NCBI RefSeq assembly: GCF_002899455.1
Contig: NZ_PPFB01000001.1
Span: forward strand, 5,121,001 to 5,185,000
Origin: Streptomyces sp. DH-12
GTDB taxonomy: Bacteria; Actinomycetota; Actinomycetes; Streptomycetales; Streptomycetaceae
Direction of reading: 5' to 3'
DNA length: 64,000 nt
The notes beneath the pieces are model-generated. The model was not told the DNA's origin and made no database searches. It was given only the letters and a program-made list of their open reading frames with translations. Positions within the stretch are counted from its first letter, which is position 1. Every line of letters begins with the position of its first letter. The position numbers were made by a program, and so were the translations under genes. Shown here in pieces: positions 26,768-34,490 of the stretch.

Positions 26768-28036
26768 GTGGTCCTCGCCACCTGTGACGCCGGCAAGGCC
26801 GAGCAGCAGTGGGCGCCGCAGAACGACACCCGCTACCTCTACGGCCCCGACGGCGCGCAGCTGCTCACCATCAAGGCCAAGAAGGCCGCGATCGAGAAGG
26901 CGAAGAAGGAAGCCGCGCAACGCGCCAAGAAGAAGGCGGCTGAGCAGGCGAAACGGACCTCGGACAAGGCGGTCGCGCAGACCAAGAAGACGGGTAACCC
27001 CGTCCAGAAGCAGGCCCAGGCCAAGGCGGCCCCGAAGGCGTCCTCGGTGAGCAAGGGCTCCGCAGGCGGCAAGAGCGGCGGCTCCAAGCCGGGCGGCAAC
27101 TCCGGCGGCTCCTCCCGGAGCAAGGGCGGCAGCAGCGGAAGCGGCGGCTCCTGCCCGACCGGCAACAGCTTCGTGCCCGGCACCAAGGTCCTGATGGCCG
27201 ACGGCACGACGAAGCCGATCGAGGAGGTCGAGGCCGGCGACAAGGTCGTCGCCACCGACCCCGAGACCGGCGAGACCCGCATCGAGACGGTCACCGCCGA
27301 GATCAAGGGCGAGGGCCTGAAGCACCTGGTCAAGGTCGTCATCGACAGCGACGGCGACAAGGGCGAGAAGACCGCCGAGGTCACCGCGACCGACGGCCAC
27401 CCCTTCTGGGTCCCCGAACTCGGCGCATGGCTCGACGCCACCGACCTCCAGCCCGGCCAGTGGCTCCGCACCAGCGCCGGCACACACGTCCAGATCACCG
27501 CAGTCGAACGCTGGACCAGTCTTGGCGCAACGGTCCACAACCTCACCGTCGGCGACACCCACACGTACTACGTACTGGCTGAGGACACGCCGGTCCTCGT
27601 CCACAACTGTGGCGGTAGCCAGGCGAATCATTCCGCCACTTGTACATGTGGATCCGGAGGCCAGCCGCGGCTCGCCAACGGGACGATGGGCAGCAATCCC
27701 AATACTTCTGCCAATCGCCTCGACCGCAGTAACCAGTACCCGAGTGTTTATCGTGCCACCACTCATCAGGCAATGAGGGCTAAGTATCACTACAACGGCA
27801 GTTGGCGCGATCAGTACGGTAGTGTCATTCCGGACAATGAGCTGACCTACGAGCACCTGACTGCCGTGGTCGATCATTGGAACACTGTCGGCTACAACAC
27901 GAGCCGAGCGGAAAGGAATGACTTTTACAACGATGTGGCTAACCTTGTCCCTATGCGCAGGAGCCTCAACTCCAGTCTTGGCGGCGGCATGACTGCCCGC
28001 TACAGGCAGGACACGGGCCCCAATTACTCTGGGTAG
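26768..28036 (+). CDS. Polymorphic toxin C-terminal part: Hint pretoxin domain and nuclease-like tip
   Basis: This frame keeps the tail of a polymorphic toxin. Residues 1-35 (TCDAGKAEQQWAPQND) are the end of a ricin-type lectin repeat, then a Lys/Ala-rich helix (35-80) and a Gly/Ser linker. A Hint autoprocessing domain runs from Cys129 (SCPTGNSFVPGTKVLMADG) through TDGHPFWVPE to VHNC at residues 278-281, the expected cleavage site. The tip (282-422) has EHLTAVVDHWN, NDFYNDVANLVPMRRSLN and GGGM, resembling HNH/EndoVII-fold (GH-E/WHH-like) nuclease toxins; this is by eye. Base composition drops to A/T-richer after 27600. GTG 26768 is the first possible start but has no clear ribosome binding site, and no secretion domain is left. 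The immunity candidate follows. Confidence 0.75.
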   Translation: MVLATCDAGKAEQQWAPQNDTRYLYGPDGAQLLTIKAKKAAIEKAKKEAAQRAKKKAAEQAKRTSDKAVAQTKKTGNPVQKQAQAKAAPKASSVSKGSAGGKSGGSKPGGNSGGSSRSKGGSSGSGGSCPTGNSFVPGTKVLMADGTTKPIEEVEAGDKVVATDPETGETRIETVTAEIKGEGLKHLVKVVIDSDGDKGEKTAEVTATDGHPFWVPELGAWLDATDLQPGQWLRTSAGTHVQITAVERWTSLGATVHNLTVGDTHTYYVLAEDTPVLVHNCGGSQANHSATCTCGSGGQPRLANGTMGSNPNTSANRLDRSNQYPSVYRATTHQAMRAKYHYNGSWRDQYGSVIPDNELTYEHLTAVVDHWNTVGYNTSRAERNDFYNDVANLVPMRRSLNSSLGGGMTARYRQDTGPNYSG

Positions 28037-28083
28037 GGGAACCCGCAATCCTGGGGGAGTTGTGTCGCGTGCGGTAGTGTTCT

Positions 28084-28135
28084 AGCCGGGTCGGCGTGGG
28101 TGCGGTACAAATACCGTACCCACGCCGACCCGGCT
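28084..28135. terminator. 24-bp hairpin between toxin and immunity genes
   Basis: The arms 28084-28107 and 28112-28135 pair over 24 positions with a single G.U wobble and a CAAA loop. The element lies 48 bases after the toxin stop and 40 before the immunity start. It is long enough to act as a strong terminator, or as an attenuator that uncouples the two genes. No T-run follows, as usual for Streptomyces. Confidence 0.75.
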
Positions 28136-28174
28136 TGGTGTGGCCCGTCAGGAGCAGAAGGAAGGAAGAATTCT

Positions 28175-28906
28175 GTGGGTATCGAGGAGGCTGTGTCGAG
28201 GATCGACGGGATCGAAGAATTCTCTGGCCTTGATCGAGCTTGGAGGTGGTCGCCCACGCCGAGCTTTGTTTTTTCGCTCGCACTGGACGAGGAGGGGGAC
28301 CGACTTTATCAGGTGAATACGCTCGATTCATTCAATGAGGCGCTGGTCAGGGAAGTGCTGCTTTTCTCGCGGAATCACCCCATGGATCCGAGCGGGAGCG
28401 GGGAGGCGGTGACGGTGACTCCCGGATTTTCTTGCGGAGGGTACAGGTTCGACGTCATCGCTGCTGTCCCCTCGGCGGTGCACGGATACTATGCCGGGAG
28501 GGATGAGAGGCTGAACGAGGCTGTCACAGCAGTCTTTCCGGCCTACCGGTGTGAATTTTCGGGCAGCGAGAGCATCAAGGAAATCATGTACAGGTTCCAT
28601 AGAATGCTCCGCGCATCAATAATGACACGCCCCCCTGTTCCCTTCTTGCGTATGAAACATGAGAACAGCAAAACTGGCGGGGGTAGCGTAGGATCTTTCC
28701 GGGGATTTACTACGCCGGATGTCCTACTCAATGAACTCAAGCTCCTCGAAGGGGCTCCAGGTAGCTTCGTGGAGTATGAAAACTTTCAGGGCGATATCTG
28801 GCGCATTGAGTGGGATGGTTCCTGGGTTGTGAACGGAATCAGTCGGCATGACCCGTTGTCAGACGAATGGGTCATGTCCTCGTTGGGTTGCCCCCCAGTT
28901 CGCTGA
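28175..28906 (+). CDS. Candidate immunity protein for the adjacent toxin tip
   Basis: A 243-residue soluble acidic protein that I do not recognise. It starts at GTG 28175 with AAGGAAGAA 4-13 bases upstream. Early helices are VGIEEAVSRIDGIEEFSGL; the middle has a Cys/Gly segment (GFSCGGYRFDV); the C-terminus (VEYENFQGDIWRIEWDGSW) is aromatic. Codon use is clearly less GC-biased than the neighbours (many A/T-ending codons), as for the toxin tip before it, which suggests both arrived together. Position after a toxin tip is the main reason for the immunity call; no SUKH or other named immunity motif was seen. Confidence 0.6.
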   Translation: MGIEEAVSRIDGIEEFSGLDRAWRWSPTPSFVFSLALDEEGDRLYQVNTLDSFNEALVREVLLFSRNHPMDPSGSGEAVTVTPGFSCGGYRFDVIAAVPSAVHGYYAGRDERLNEAVTAVFPAYRCEFSGSESIKEIMYRFHRMLRASIMTRPPVPFLRMKHENSKTGGGSVGSFRGFTTPDVLLNELKLLEGAPGSFVEYENFQGDIWRIEWDGSWVVNGISRHDPLSDEWVMSSLGCPPVR

Positions 28907-29010
28907 AAGGTTTATTCGGCAGGGCGCGTTCAGCGGAATTTACTCCCGTTCCTGATGATTGGCCGGGGCGCGTCACCGGCCCCAGCGGACCGAGGAGTGG
29001 TCTGCCGTGA

Positions 29011-29058
29011 ACAACGGGTGTTCCCGGAGGGTGATGGCCCTCCGGGAACACCCGTTGT
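29011..29058. terminator. 21-bp perfect bidirectional terminator
   Basis: Arms 29011-29031 and 29038-29058 pair perfectly over 21 bp around a 6-base loop. It lies between the immunity gene (+) and the emfourin gene (-). The surrounding spacer, 28907-29157, shows no gene. Confidence 0.85.
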
Positions 29059-29157
29059 GCACGGCACTCGCCGCAGGTGAGCGGGGATCAGTCGAAGGCG
29101 AACGGTCCTGGGGTTGTGGAGCCGTTGTCGTAACTTCGCTTCAGTCCGGGGAGCACG

Positions 29158-29424
29158 TCACGCGCCCTCCTTCAGCACCCTCCTGATCAGCACGCGCTGC
29201 TCCTCCGTCAGCCCCGGGTCCGCGCAGTGCACCGTTCTGCCGTCCACCGTGATCCGGTAGCTGAAACCGTCCGGGACGCCGGCCGGCGGGGTGGGTCCGC
29301 CGGCCGCCATCGCCTGTTCGGCCAAGGCGTGCCATTCCGCCGCGTCGGCCCGTCCCGAGGTGTCCACCTCGGCCTGCCGCTCGATGCCCGCGAAGCCGCC
29401 CGTGCGCCGTACCTGAATACGCAT
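29158..29424 (-). CDS. Emfourin-type protealysin inhibitor
   Basis: An 88-residue protein of the emfourin family, cytosolic inhibitors of protealysin-like M4 metalloproteases. The pattern MRIQVRRTGGFAGIERQAEVDTS (first 23 residues; an early RTGGFAG motif is typical), then SYRITVDGRTVHC and a C-terminal LTEEQRVLIRRVLKEG helix fit the family. It lies directly after the M4 protease gene, 20 bases downstream on the same strand, the arrangement described for protealysin and emfourin. The pair would be made together so that premature activity is blocked in the cell. Confidence 0.85.
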   Translation of the reverse strand: MRIQVRRTGGFAGIERQAEVDTSGRADAAEWHALAEQAMAAGGPTPPAGVPDGFSYRITVDGRTVHCADPGLTEEQRVLIRRVLKEGA

Positions 29425-29444
29425 GGTCCGTGTCTAGTACGGAA

Positions 29445-30515
29445 CTACAGCGTGCGCACCCCCACCCGCTCCCACGCCTTGGTCACCGCCACGAGTTCCT
29501 CGCCCTCCCCGTACCGGGCGCGCGCCGCCTTCACGGTCAGCGTCGCGAAGTCGGTGAACTCGGCGTCCTGCGCCAGCTCCCCGCCGGTCAGCACGTCGTA
29601 CCAGACCTGCCCGGCGCGCTCCCAGGCGTGCCCGCCGAGGGTGGTGGCCGCCAGGTAGAACGCGTGGTTGGGGATGCCGGAGTTGATGTGCACGCCGCCG
29701 TTGTCCCGGCCGGTGTGCACGTAGTCGTCCATCGTCGCCGGCTGCGGGTCCTTGCCGAGCACGTCGTCGTCGTACGCGGTGCCGGGCTCCTTCATCGAGC
29801 GCAGGGCCGTGCCGGTGACGCGCGGGGCGAGCAGGCCGGCGCCGATCAGCCAGTCGGCCTCCCCGGCGGTCTGGCCCAGCGTGTACTGCTTGATGAGCGC
29901 GCCGAAGACGTCCGACACCGACTCGTTGAGCGCGCCCGACTGGCCGAAGTAGTCGAGGTTCGCCGTGTACTGCGTGACGCCGTGGGCGAGTTCGTGGCCG
30001 ATGACGTCGACGGCGAGGGTGAAGTCGAGGAAGATCTCGCCGTCCCCGTCGCCGAAGACCATCTGCTCGCCGTTCCAGAACGCGTTGTTGTAGTCGAGGT
30101 CGTAGTGGACCGTGGCGTCCAGCGGGAGCCCGCTGCCGTCGATGGAGTCCCGGCCGAACTCCTTCAGGAACAGCTCGAAGGTGGCGCCGAGACCGGCGTA
30201 GGCGCGGTTGACGGTGGCGTCCTGGCCGGGGTCCTCGCCCTCGCCGCGCGCCTTCTCGCCGGGCAGGTCGGTGCCGTGCCCGGCGTCGTACACGGTGCGC
30301 TGCGGCTTGCCCGGCTCGGCTCCGGCGCGCGTGGTGACGGCCGGTGCGCCGACCACCGTGGTCAGCCGGCGCTGGGTGCGCTCGTAGGCGTCGCGGCGCA
30401 GGGTGCGGCGGGCGGGGCCGTGGATCAGGGGGTCCTCGGACTGGGACAACCGGTCGAGGACGTGGGGCGGGATGATGGTGCAGAAGACGGGCTCGTGGCC
30501 CCCGTTCGCGGTCAT
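29445..30515 (-). CDS. M4 metallopeptidase, protealysin-like (no signal peptide)
   Basis: A 356-residue thermolysin-family zinc protease. The short N-terminal propeptide contains CTIIPPHVLDRL, the protealysin-type precursor motif. The catalytic core has VIGHELAHGVTQ (HExxH), the third ligand Glu in ALNESVSDVFGAL, NGGVHINSGIPNHAFY, and a C-terminal helical domain. There is no signal peptide and no long thermolysin prosequence, which fits protealysins. ATG 30515 has GATGGT ending 6 bases upstream and no ribosome binding site. The emfourin inhibitor gene lies immediately downstream. Confidence 0.93.
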   Translation of the reverse strand: MTANGGHEPVFCTIIPPHVLDRLSQSEDPLIHGPARRTLRRDAYERTQRRLTTVVGAPAVTTRAGAEPGKPQRTVYDAGHGTDLPGEKARGEGEDPGQDATVNRAYAGLGATFELFLKEFGRDSIDGSGLPLDATVHYDLDYNNAFWNGEQMVFGDGDGEIFLDFTLAVDVIGHELAHGVTQYTANLDYFGQSGALNESVSDVFGALIKQYTLGQTAGEADWLIGAGLLAPRVTGTALRSMKEPGTAYDDDVLGKDPQPATMDDYVHTGRDNGGVHINSGIPNHAFYLAATTLGGHAWERAGQVWYDVLTGGELAQDAEFTDFATLTVKAARARYGEGEELVAVTKAWERVGVRTL

Positions 30516-30716
30516 GTCAGCACCATCGCACTGCGTGACGGGTCTGTCGCTGACTGCTATCAACCTGCGACCGTGACGGATGAAATCCGCCCTCGTTCCG
30601 TCTCCGGATCCCGCGTGGAGTGGTATACGGCACTCTTTGTCCTGTTGGTCCGTCCGGTCCCGCATACTGATACGGACCTCCGCACGGTGGGCGACTCGGT
30701 TAAGCTCCGGAACATC

Positions 30717-30767
30717 ATGAACTTCGGGCTGCTTCTCCTTAGCTGCCGCGGTGAGGGTCTGCGTTAG
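30717..30767 (+). CDS. leuA leader peptide (attenuator), 16 residues
   Basis: ATG 30717 opens MNFGLLLLSCRGEGLR with four consecutive leucine codons (CTG CTT CTC CTT) and stops 85 bases before leuA. Leucine-rich leader peptides upstream of leuA are known in Streptomyces. Ribosome stalling on uncharged leucyl-tRNA would alter folding of the following GC-rich region, where CCGCGG boxes near 30746 and 30783 can pair alternatively. TAAGCT near 30701-30706 could be a -10 box placing the transcript start only a few bases before the leader. Confidence 0.85.
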   Translation: MNFGLLLLSCRGEGLR

Positions 30768-30852
30768 AGGCCGACCCCCTCCCCGCGGAGTTTGGCGCTG
30801 CGCCGTCGGCCGTCCCCAGGACACCCCGCGGACCATCGAGGAGCCCCGCATC

Positions 30853-32574
30853 ATGGCGAACCGCCAGCAGCCCAGCCCCATGCCGATCCACAAGTACGGC
30901 CGGTACGAGCAGGTCGACATCCCCGACCGCACCTGGCCCGACCGGCGGATCACCACCGCGCCCCGCTGGCTCTCCACCGACCTGCGCGACGGCAACCAGG
31001 CCCTGATCGACCCCATGTCGCCCGTGCGCAAGCGCGCGATGTTCGACCTGCTGGTACGGATGGGCTACAAGGAGATCGAGGTCGGTTTCCCCGCCTCCGG
31101 CCAGACCGACTACGACTTCGTCCGCTCCATCGTCGAGGACCCGGACGCCATCCCGGACGACGTCACCATCTCCGTGCTGACCCAGGCCCGCGAGGACCTG
31201 ATCGAGCGCACGGTGGAGTCTCTGAAGGGCGCCAAGCGGGCGACAGTCCACCTGTACAACGCCACCGCCCCGGTATTCCGCCGCGTGGTCTTCCGCGGCT
31301 CCAAGGACGACATCAAGCAGATCGCCGTCGACGGCACCCGCCTGGTGATGGAGTACGCGGAGAAGCTGCTGGGCGACGAGACCGAATTCGGCTACCAGTA
31401 CAGCCCTGAGATCTTCACCGACACCGAGCTGGACTTCGCGCTGGAGGTCTGTGAGGCGGTGATGGACGTCTACCAGCCCGGCCCGGGCCGCGAGATCATC
31501 CTCAACCTGCCCGCCACCGTGGAGCGTTCGACGCCGTCCACGCACGCCGACCGCTTCGAGTGGATGCACCGCCGCCTCTCCCGGCGTGAGTATGTCTGCC
31601 TGTCCGCCCACCCGCACAACGACCGCGGCACCGCCGTCGCCGCCGCCGAGCTGGCCGTGATGGCCGGCGCCGACCGCGTCGAGGGCTGCCTGTTCGGCCA
31701 GGGCGAGCGCACCGGCAACGTCGACCTGGTCACCCTGGGCATGAACCTGTTCTCGCAGGGCGTCGACCCGCAGATCGACTTCTCCGACATCGACGAGATC
31801 CGCCGTACGTGGGAGTACTGCAACCAGATGGAGGTCCACCCGCGCCACCCGTACGTGGGCGACCTGGTCTACACGTCCTTCTCCGGCTCCCACCAGGACG
31901 CCATCAAGAAGGGCTTCGACGCCATGGAGGCCGACGCCAGGGCCAAGGGCGTCACCGTCGACGACCTCGAGTGGGCGGTCCCGTACCTGCCGATCGACCC
32001 CAAGGACGTCGGCCGCTCCTACGAGGCCGTCATCCGGGTCAACTCGCAGTCCGGCAAGGGCGGTGTGGCGTACGTCCTGAAGAACGACCACAAGCTGGAA
32101 CTGCCGCGCCGGATGCAGATCGAGTTCTCGAAGATCATCCAGGCGAAGACGGACGCCGAGGGCGGCGAGATCACCCCGGCCGACATCTGGGCGGTCTTCC
32201 GGGACGAGTACCTGCCCAACCCTGACAACCCCTGGGGCCGCATCCAGGTCGCCGGCGGCCAGAGCACCACCGACCACGACGGCGTGGACACCCTCACCGT
32301 CCAGGCCACGGTCGACGGCGTGGAGACCACCCTGACCGGCACCGGCAACGGCCCGATCTCGGCCTTCTTCGAGGCCCTGCAGGGCCTCGGCATCGACGTG
32401 CGCCTGCTGGACTACCAGGAGCACACGATGAGCGAGGGCGCCTCCGCGCAGGCCGCCTCGTACATCGAGTGCGCCGTCGGCGACAAGGTGCTGTGGGGCA
32501 TCGGCATCGACGCGAACACCACCCGCGCCTCGCTGAAGGCGGTCGTCTCCGCGGTCAACCGCGCGGCCCGCTGA
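30853..32574 (+). CDS. leuA: 2-isopropylmalate synthase
   Basis: LeuA condenses acetyl-CoA and 2-oxoisovalerate, the first step of leucine synthesis. The 573-residue protein is the long actinobacterial form: a TIM barrel with TTAPRWLSTDLRDGNQALIDP at its start, the HPHNDRGTA metal-binding motif and EGCLFGQGERTGN, then a C-terminal regulatory domain (GTGNGPISAFFEAL) that binds leucine. GAGGAG lies 9 bases before ATG 30853. Expression is probably set by the leader peptide upstream and activity by leucine feedback. Confidence 0.97.
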   Translation: MANRQQPSPMPIHKYGRYEQVDIPDRTWPDRRITTAPRWLSTDLRDGNQALIDPMSPVRKRAMFDLLVRMGYKEIEVGFPASGQTDYDFVRSIVEDPDAIPDDVTISVLTQAREDLIERTVESLKGAKRATVHLYNATAPVFRRVVFRGSKDDIKQIAVDGTRLVMEYAEKLLGDETEFGYQYSPEIFTDTELDFALEVCEAVMDVYQPGPGREIILNLPATVERSTPSTHADRFEWMHRRLSRREYVCLSAHPHNDRGTAVAAAELAVMAGADRVEGCLFGQGERTGNVDLVTLGMNLFSQGVDPQIDFSDIDEIRRTWEYCNQMEVHPRHPYVGDLVYTSFSGSHQDAIKKGFDAMEADARAKGVTVDDLEWAVPYLPIDPKDVGRSYEAVIRVNSQSGKGGVAYVLKNDHKLELPRRMQIEFSKIIQAKTDAEGGEITPADIWAVFRDEYLPNPDNPWGRIQVAGGQSTTDHDGVDTLTVQATVDGVETTLTGTGNGPISAFFEALQGLGIDVRLLDYQEHTMSEGASAQAASYIECAVGDKVLWGIGIDANTTRASLKAVVSAVNRAAR

Positions 32575-32594
32575 TCAGCCGGTCGGGGTGAATC

Positions 32595-32632
32595 CCGGGC
32601 CCCGTCCGCCGTCGCCGGCGGGCGGGGCCCGG
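32595..32632 (+). terminator. leuA terminator
   Basis: CCGGGCCCCGTCCGCC (32595-32610) pairs with GGCGGGCGGGGCCCGG (32617-32632) with one G.U wobble and a 6-base loop; a CGTCGTTT tail follows. It lies 20 bases after the leuA stop. Confidence 0.85.
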
Positions 32633-32762
32633 CGTCGTTTACCGGCCAATCGCCGTGGAGGTCACGGAAAGGTCTCGCCCTGGGTACTGACTCCGCCTCT
32701 CGATGTGGCTAACATCACGCAAGCGCGGCGACGGTGCTGTGTGGCGTTGATGGAGGTGCGAC

Positions 32763-33467
32763 GTGCTGCCAGAACGGGAACCCGACGGCCGTACCGCTGC
32801 CACCCGGCGTGCGCGCCGTCTGTTCGGCACCCGCACCGCGTGGACCGCCGTCGGCGACGGGGAGTTCTTCTGCCCCGGCTGCGGCGGCGACCGCAACTAC
32901 CAGCGGCTCACCGGGCGCCGCCGGTTCACCGTGCTGGGCGTGCCCGTGCTGCCGCGCGGGGTGTGCGCGCCGACCGTGGAGTGCGCCGCCTGCCGCGGCC
33001 ACTTCGGCACCGACGTGCTGGACCACCCCACGACCACCCGCTTCTCCGCGATGCTGCGGGACGCCGTCCACACCGTCGCCCTCGCCGTGCTCGCCGCGGG
33101 CGGCGCCTGCTCCCGCGCCTCCCTGGAGACCGCCGCGTCCGGGGTGCGCGCGGCCGGCATCGAGGACTGCACGGAGGAGCAGCTGGCCGCGCTGGTCGAG
33201 GCGCTGGAGGCGGACACCGGCCGCTTCACCGGCGAGCCCTGCACGGCGGGGCTGTCCATCGAGCTGCACGAGGCGCTGGACCCGCTGGCCCCGCACCTCG
33301 CCGGCCCCGGACGCGAGGCCATCCTGCTCCAGGGCGCCCGGATCGCGCTGGCCGACGGTCCGTACACCCCCGCGGAACGGGACGTCCTCGCCACGGTGGG
33401 CGCGGCCCTCACCATCTGCTCCGACGACGTCGGCCGCCTGCTGGCCGCGGCGCGGACGCCGTCCTGA
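32763..33467 (+). CDS. TerB-like protein with N-terminal zinc ribbon
   Basis: A 234-residue protein. The N-terminal part has two CxxC pairs (FFCPGCGGDRNY and VECAACRGHF), a zinc ribbon. The C-terminal half ends in RIALADGPYTPAERDVLATVG, the acidic TerB (tellurite-resistance) helical motif that can bind a metal. TerB-like domains sense stress or metal at membranes; no other ter genes are nearby. GTG 32763 follows a GGAGG at about 6 bases, and TAACAT near 32711 may be its -10 box. The stop is followed by a tandem repeat array shared with the convergent acetyltransferase gene. Confidence 0.8.
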   Translation: MLPEREPDGRTAATRRARRLFGTRTAWTAVGDGEFFCPGCGGDRNYQRLTGRRRFTVLGVPVLPRGVCAPTVECAACRGHFGTDVLDHPTTTRFSAMLRDAVHTVALAVLAAGGACSRASLETAASGVRAAGIEDCTEEQLAALVEALEADTGRFTGEPCTAGLSIELHEALDPLAPHLAGPGREAILLQGARIALADGPYTPAERDVLATVGAALTICSDDVGRLLAAARTPS

Positions 33468-33472
33468 CCGCC

Positions 33473-33640
33473 TCCGCGAGGAGTGGACGCTTCAGCGAGG
33501 CTCCGGGTGACCTCCGCGAGGAGCGGGACGTCTCGGCGGAGGTGCCTCGACGGCCTTCGCGAGGAGCGGACGTCTCGGCGAGAGCGTCCTGACCGTCTCC
33601 ACGGGAAGCGGACGCCTCAGTGAAGCTCCAGGCGCATGAT
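33473..33640. repeat. Four degenerate 40-43 bp tandem repeats between convergent genes
   Basis: Units beginning TCCGCGAGGAG or close variants start at 33473, 33513, 33556 and 33598 (periods 40, 43, 42). Each continues with a GGACGYYTCRGCGAGG core. The last unit runs into the 3' end of the acetyltransferase gene, covering its stop codon. Confidence 0.7.
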
Positions 33641-34153
33641 CCGCCGGTGCTCGCCCGGGCCGAAGTAGTCCCGGCGCAGACCCCCGTCCGGCTCCTCCGG
33701 GACGAAGCCCAGGGAGCGGTAGAGCAGGATCGCGGCCCGGTTGGCCGGCTCCACCGTCAGCCGCACCGTCTCGGTCCCGTCCCGGCGCAGCAGCTCCAGG
33801 ATCTCCGTCATCAGCTCCCGGCCCAGTCCGTGCCGGCGGTCCCCCTCGGTCACGCACAGGCCGAGGATCCAGCTGTCCCGGCTGAACGCCGTGGTCGCGG
33901 CCAGGACGTAGCCGCGCAGCCCGCCCGCGCCGTCGTCCAGCACCAGGAAGTGCTCGGCGTACACGTCGAACAGCTGGCGGAGCAGGAAGGCGGGATAGGC
34001 CACCTCCTGGAACACTTCCTCGTCGAGCCGGCGCAGCTCGGGCAGATCGGACTCCCGGGCCCCCCGCAGGACCAATCGCCCGGGCTCGGGGAACCCATCG
34101 GGTTCCCCGAGCCCGGGTCGGTCCAGGGTGCGCTCCAGCGGTTCGGCGGTCAT
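33617..34153 (-). CDS. GNAT family N-acetyltransferase
   Basis: A 178-residue GNAT acetyltransferase. The acetyl-CoA loop is VTEGDRRHGLGRELM (R-x-x-G-x-G variant), followed by VEPANRAAILLYRSLGF, the family's motif B. Substrate unknown. The first 35 residues precede the GNAT fold and include LGEPDGFPEPGRLVLRG, encoded by a perfect hairpin at 34079-34117. The 3' end lies in a tandem repeat. GTG/ATG alternatives exist but ATG 34153 is the first. Confidence 0.88.
   Translation of the reverse strand: MTAEPLERTLDRPGLGEPDGFPEPGRLVLRGARESDLPELRRLDEEVFQEVAYPAFLLRQLFDVYAEHFLVLDDGAGGLRGYVLAATTAFSRDSWILGLCVTEGDRRHGLGRELMTEILELLRRDGTETVRLTVEPANRAAILLYRSLGFVPEEPDGGLRRDYFGPGEHRRIMRLELH
34079..34117. repeat. 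18-bp perfect inverted repeat inside the acetyltransferase gene
   Basis: The left arm 34079-34096 and right arm 34100-34117 are perfect complements around a 3-base loop (ATC). It encodes the LGEPDGFPEPG linker of the GNAT protein. This is far stronger than chance pairing and resembles an intergenic terminator placed in frame. Confidence 0.75.
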
Positions 34154-34490
34154 GCCACCCCCCAGTGGGACGTGCGGATGTCGTCAACGCGAAGACACCG
34201 GCGTTCACCCGGAAGGGAATGCTGCTTCCGGTGGCGGCCGGTGGCGTCTTCTGGCTAGAGTGGGCCGTCAACTCACCGCGTGCAAGGGCGAGTTGAGGGG
34301 TGCACGGATCAGTGGCGTGCGCCCGCCGTGCGCCCGTCGACGAGGAACGGCGTGTTCCTGGCTGTCTCCGTGTGCCGCTTCGGCCTACCGTGCGAGAACC
34401 GGAGATGCTGCTTCACCTGCCGACGTTCATCGGGACGGCGCAGACAGGGCACACGGTCTCGTCCGACACTGAATGGAACGCGGCAGGGTG
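34154..34490. other. Spacer before the SCO2525-2521 gene set
   Basis: This 337-base spacer has no firm gene. CAACTC (34269-34274) and GAGTTG (34290-34295) form a short inverted repeat. A GTG-started frame of 63 codons (34300-34491) runs into the methyltransferase start region (GTGATGATGG) but has only weak codon bias. It could be an unannotated small protein translationally coupled to the operon, or chance. Confidence 0.4.

Noticed and set aside
26768..28036. Intein within a housekeeping protein
   Set aside because: The Hint domain is followed by a toxin-like tip with no C-terminal extein of a known enzyme; it fits a pretoxin Hint.
28084..28135. The long hairpin as an integron attC or attachment site
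   Set aside because: No integrase, cassette structure or imperfect attC-type mismatches; a terminator explains it better.
28959..29186. A 75-codon frame downstream of the immunity gene
   Set aside because: It runs through the 21-bp perfect terminator hairpin and has no ribosome binding site.
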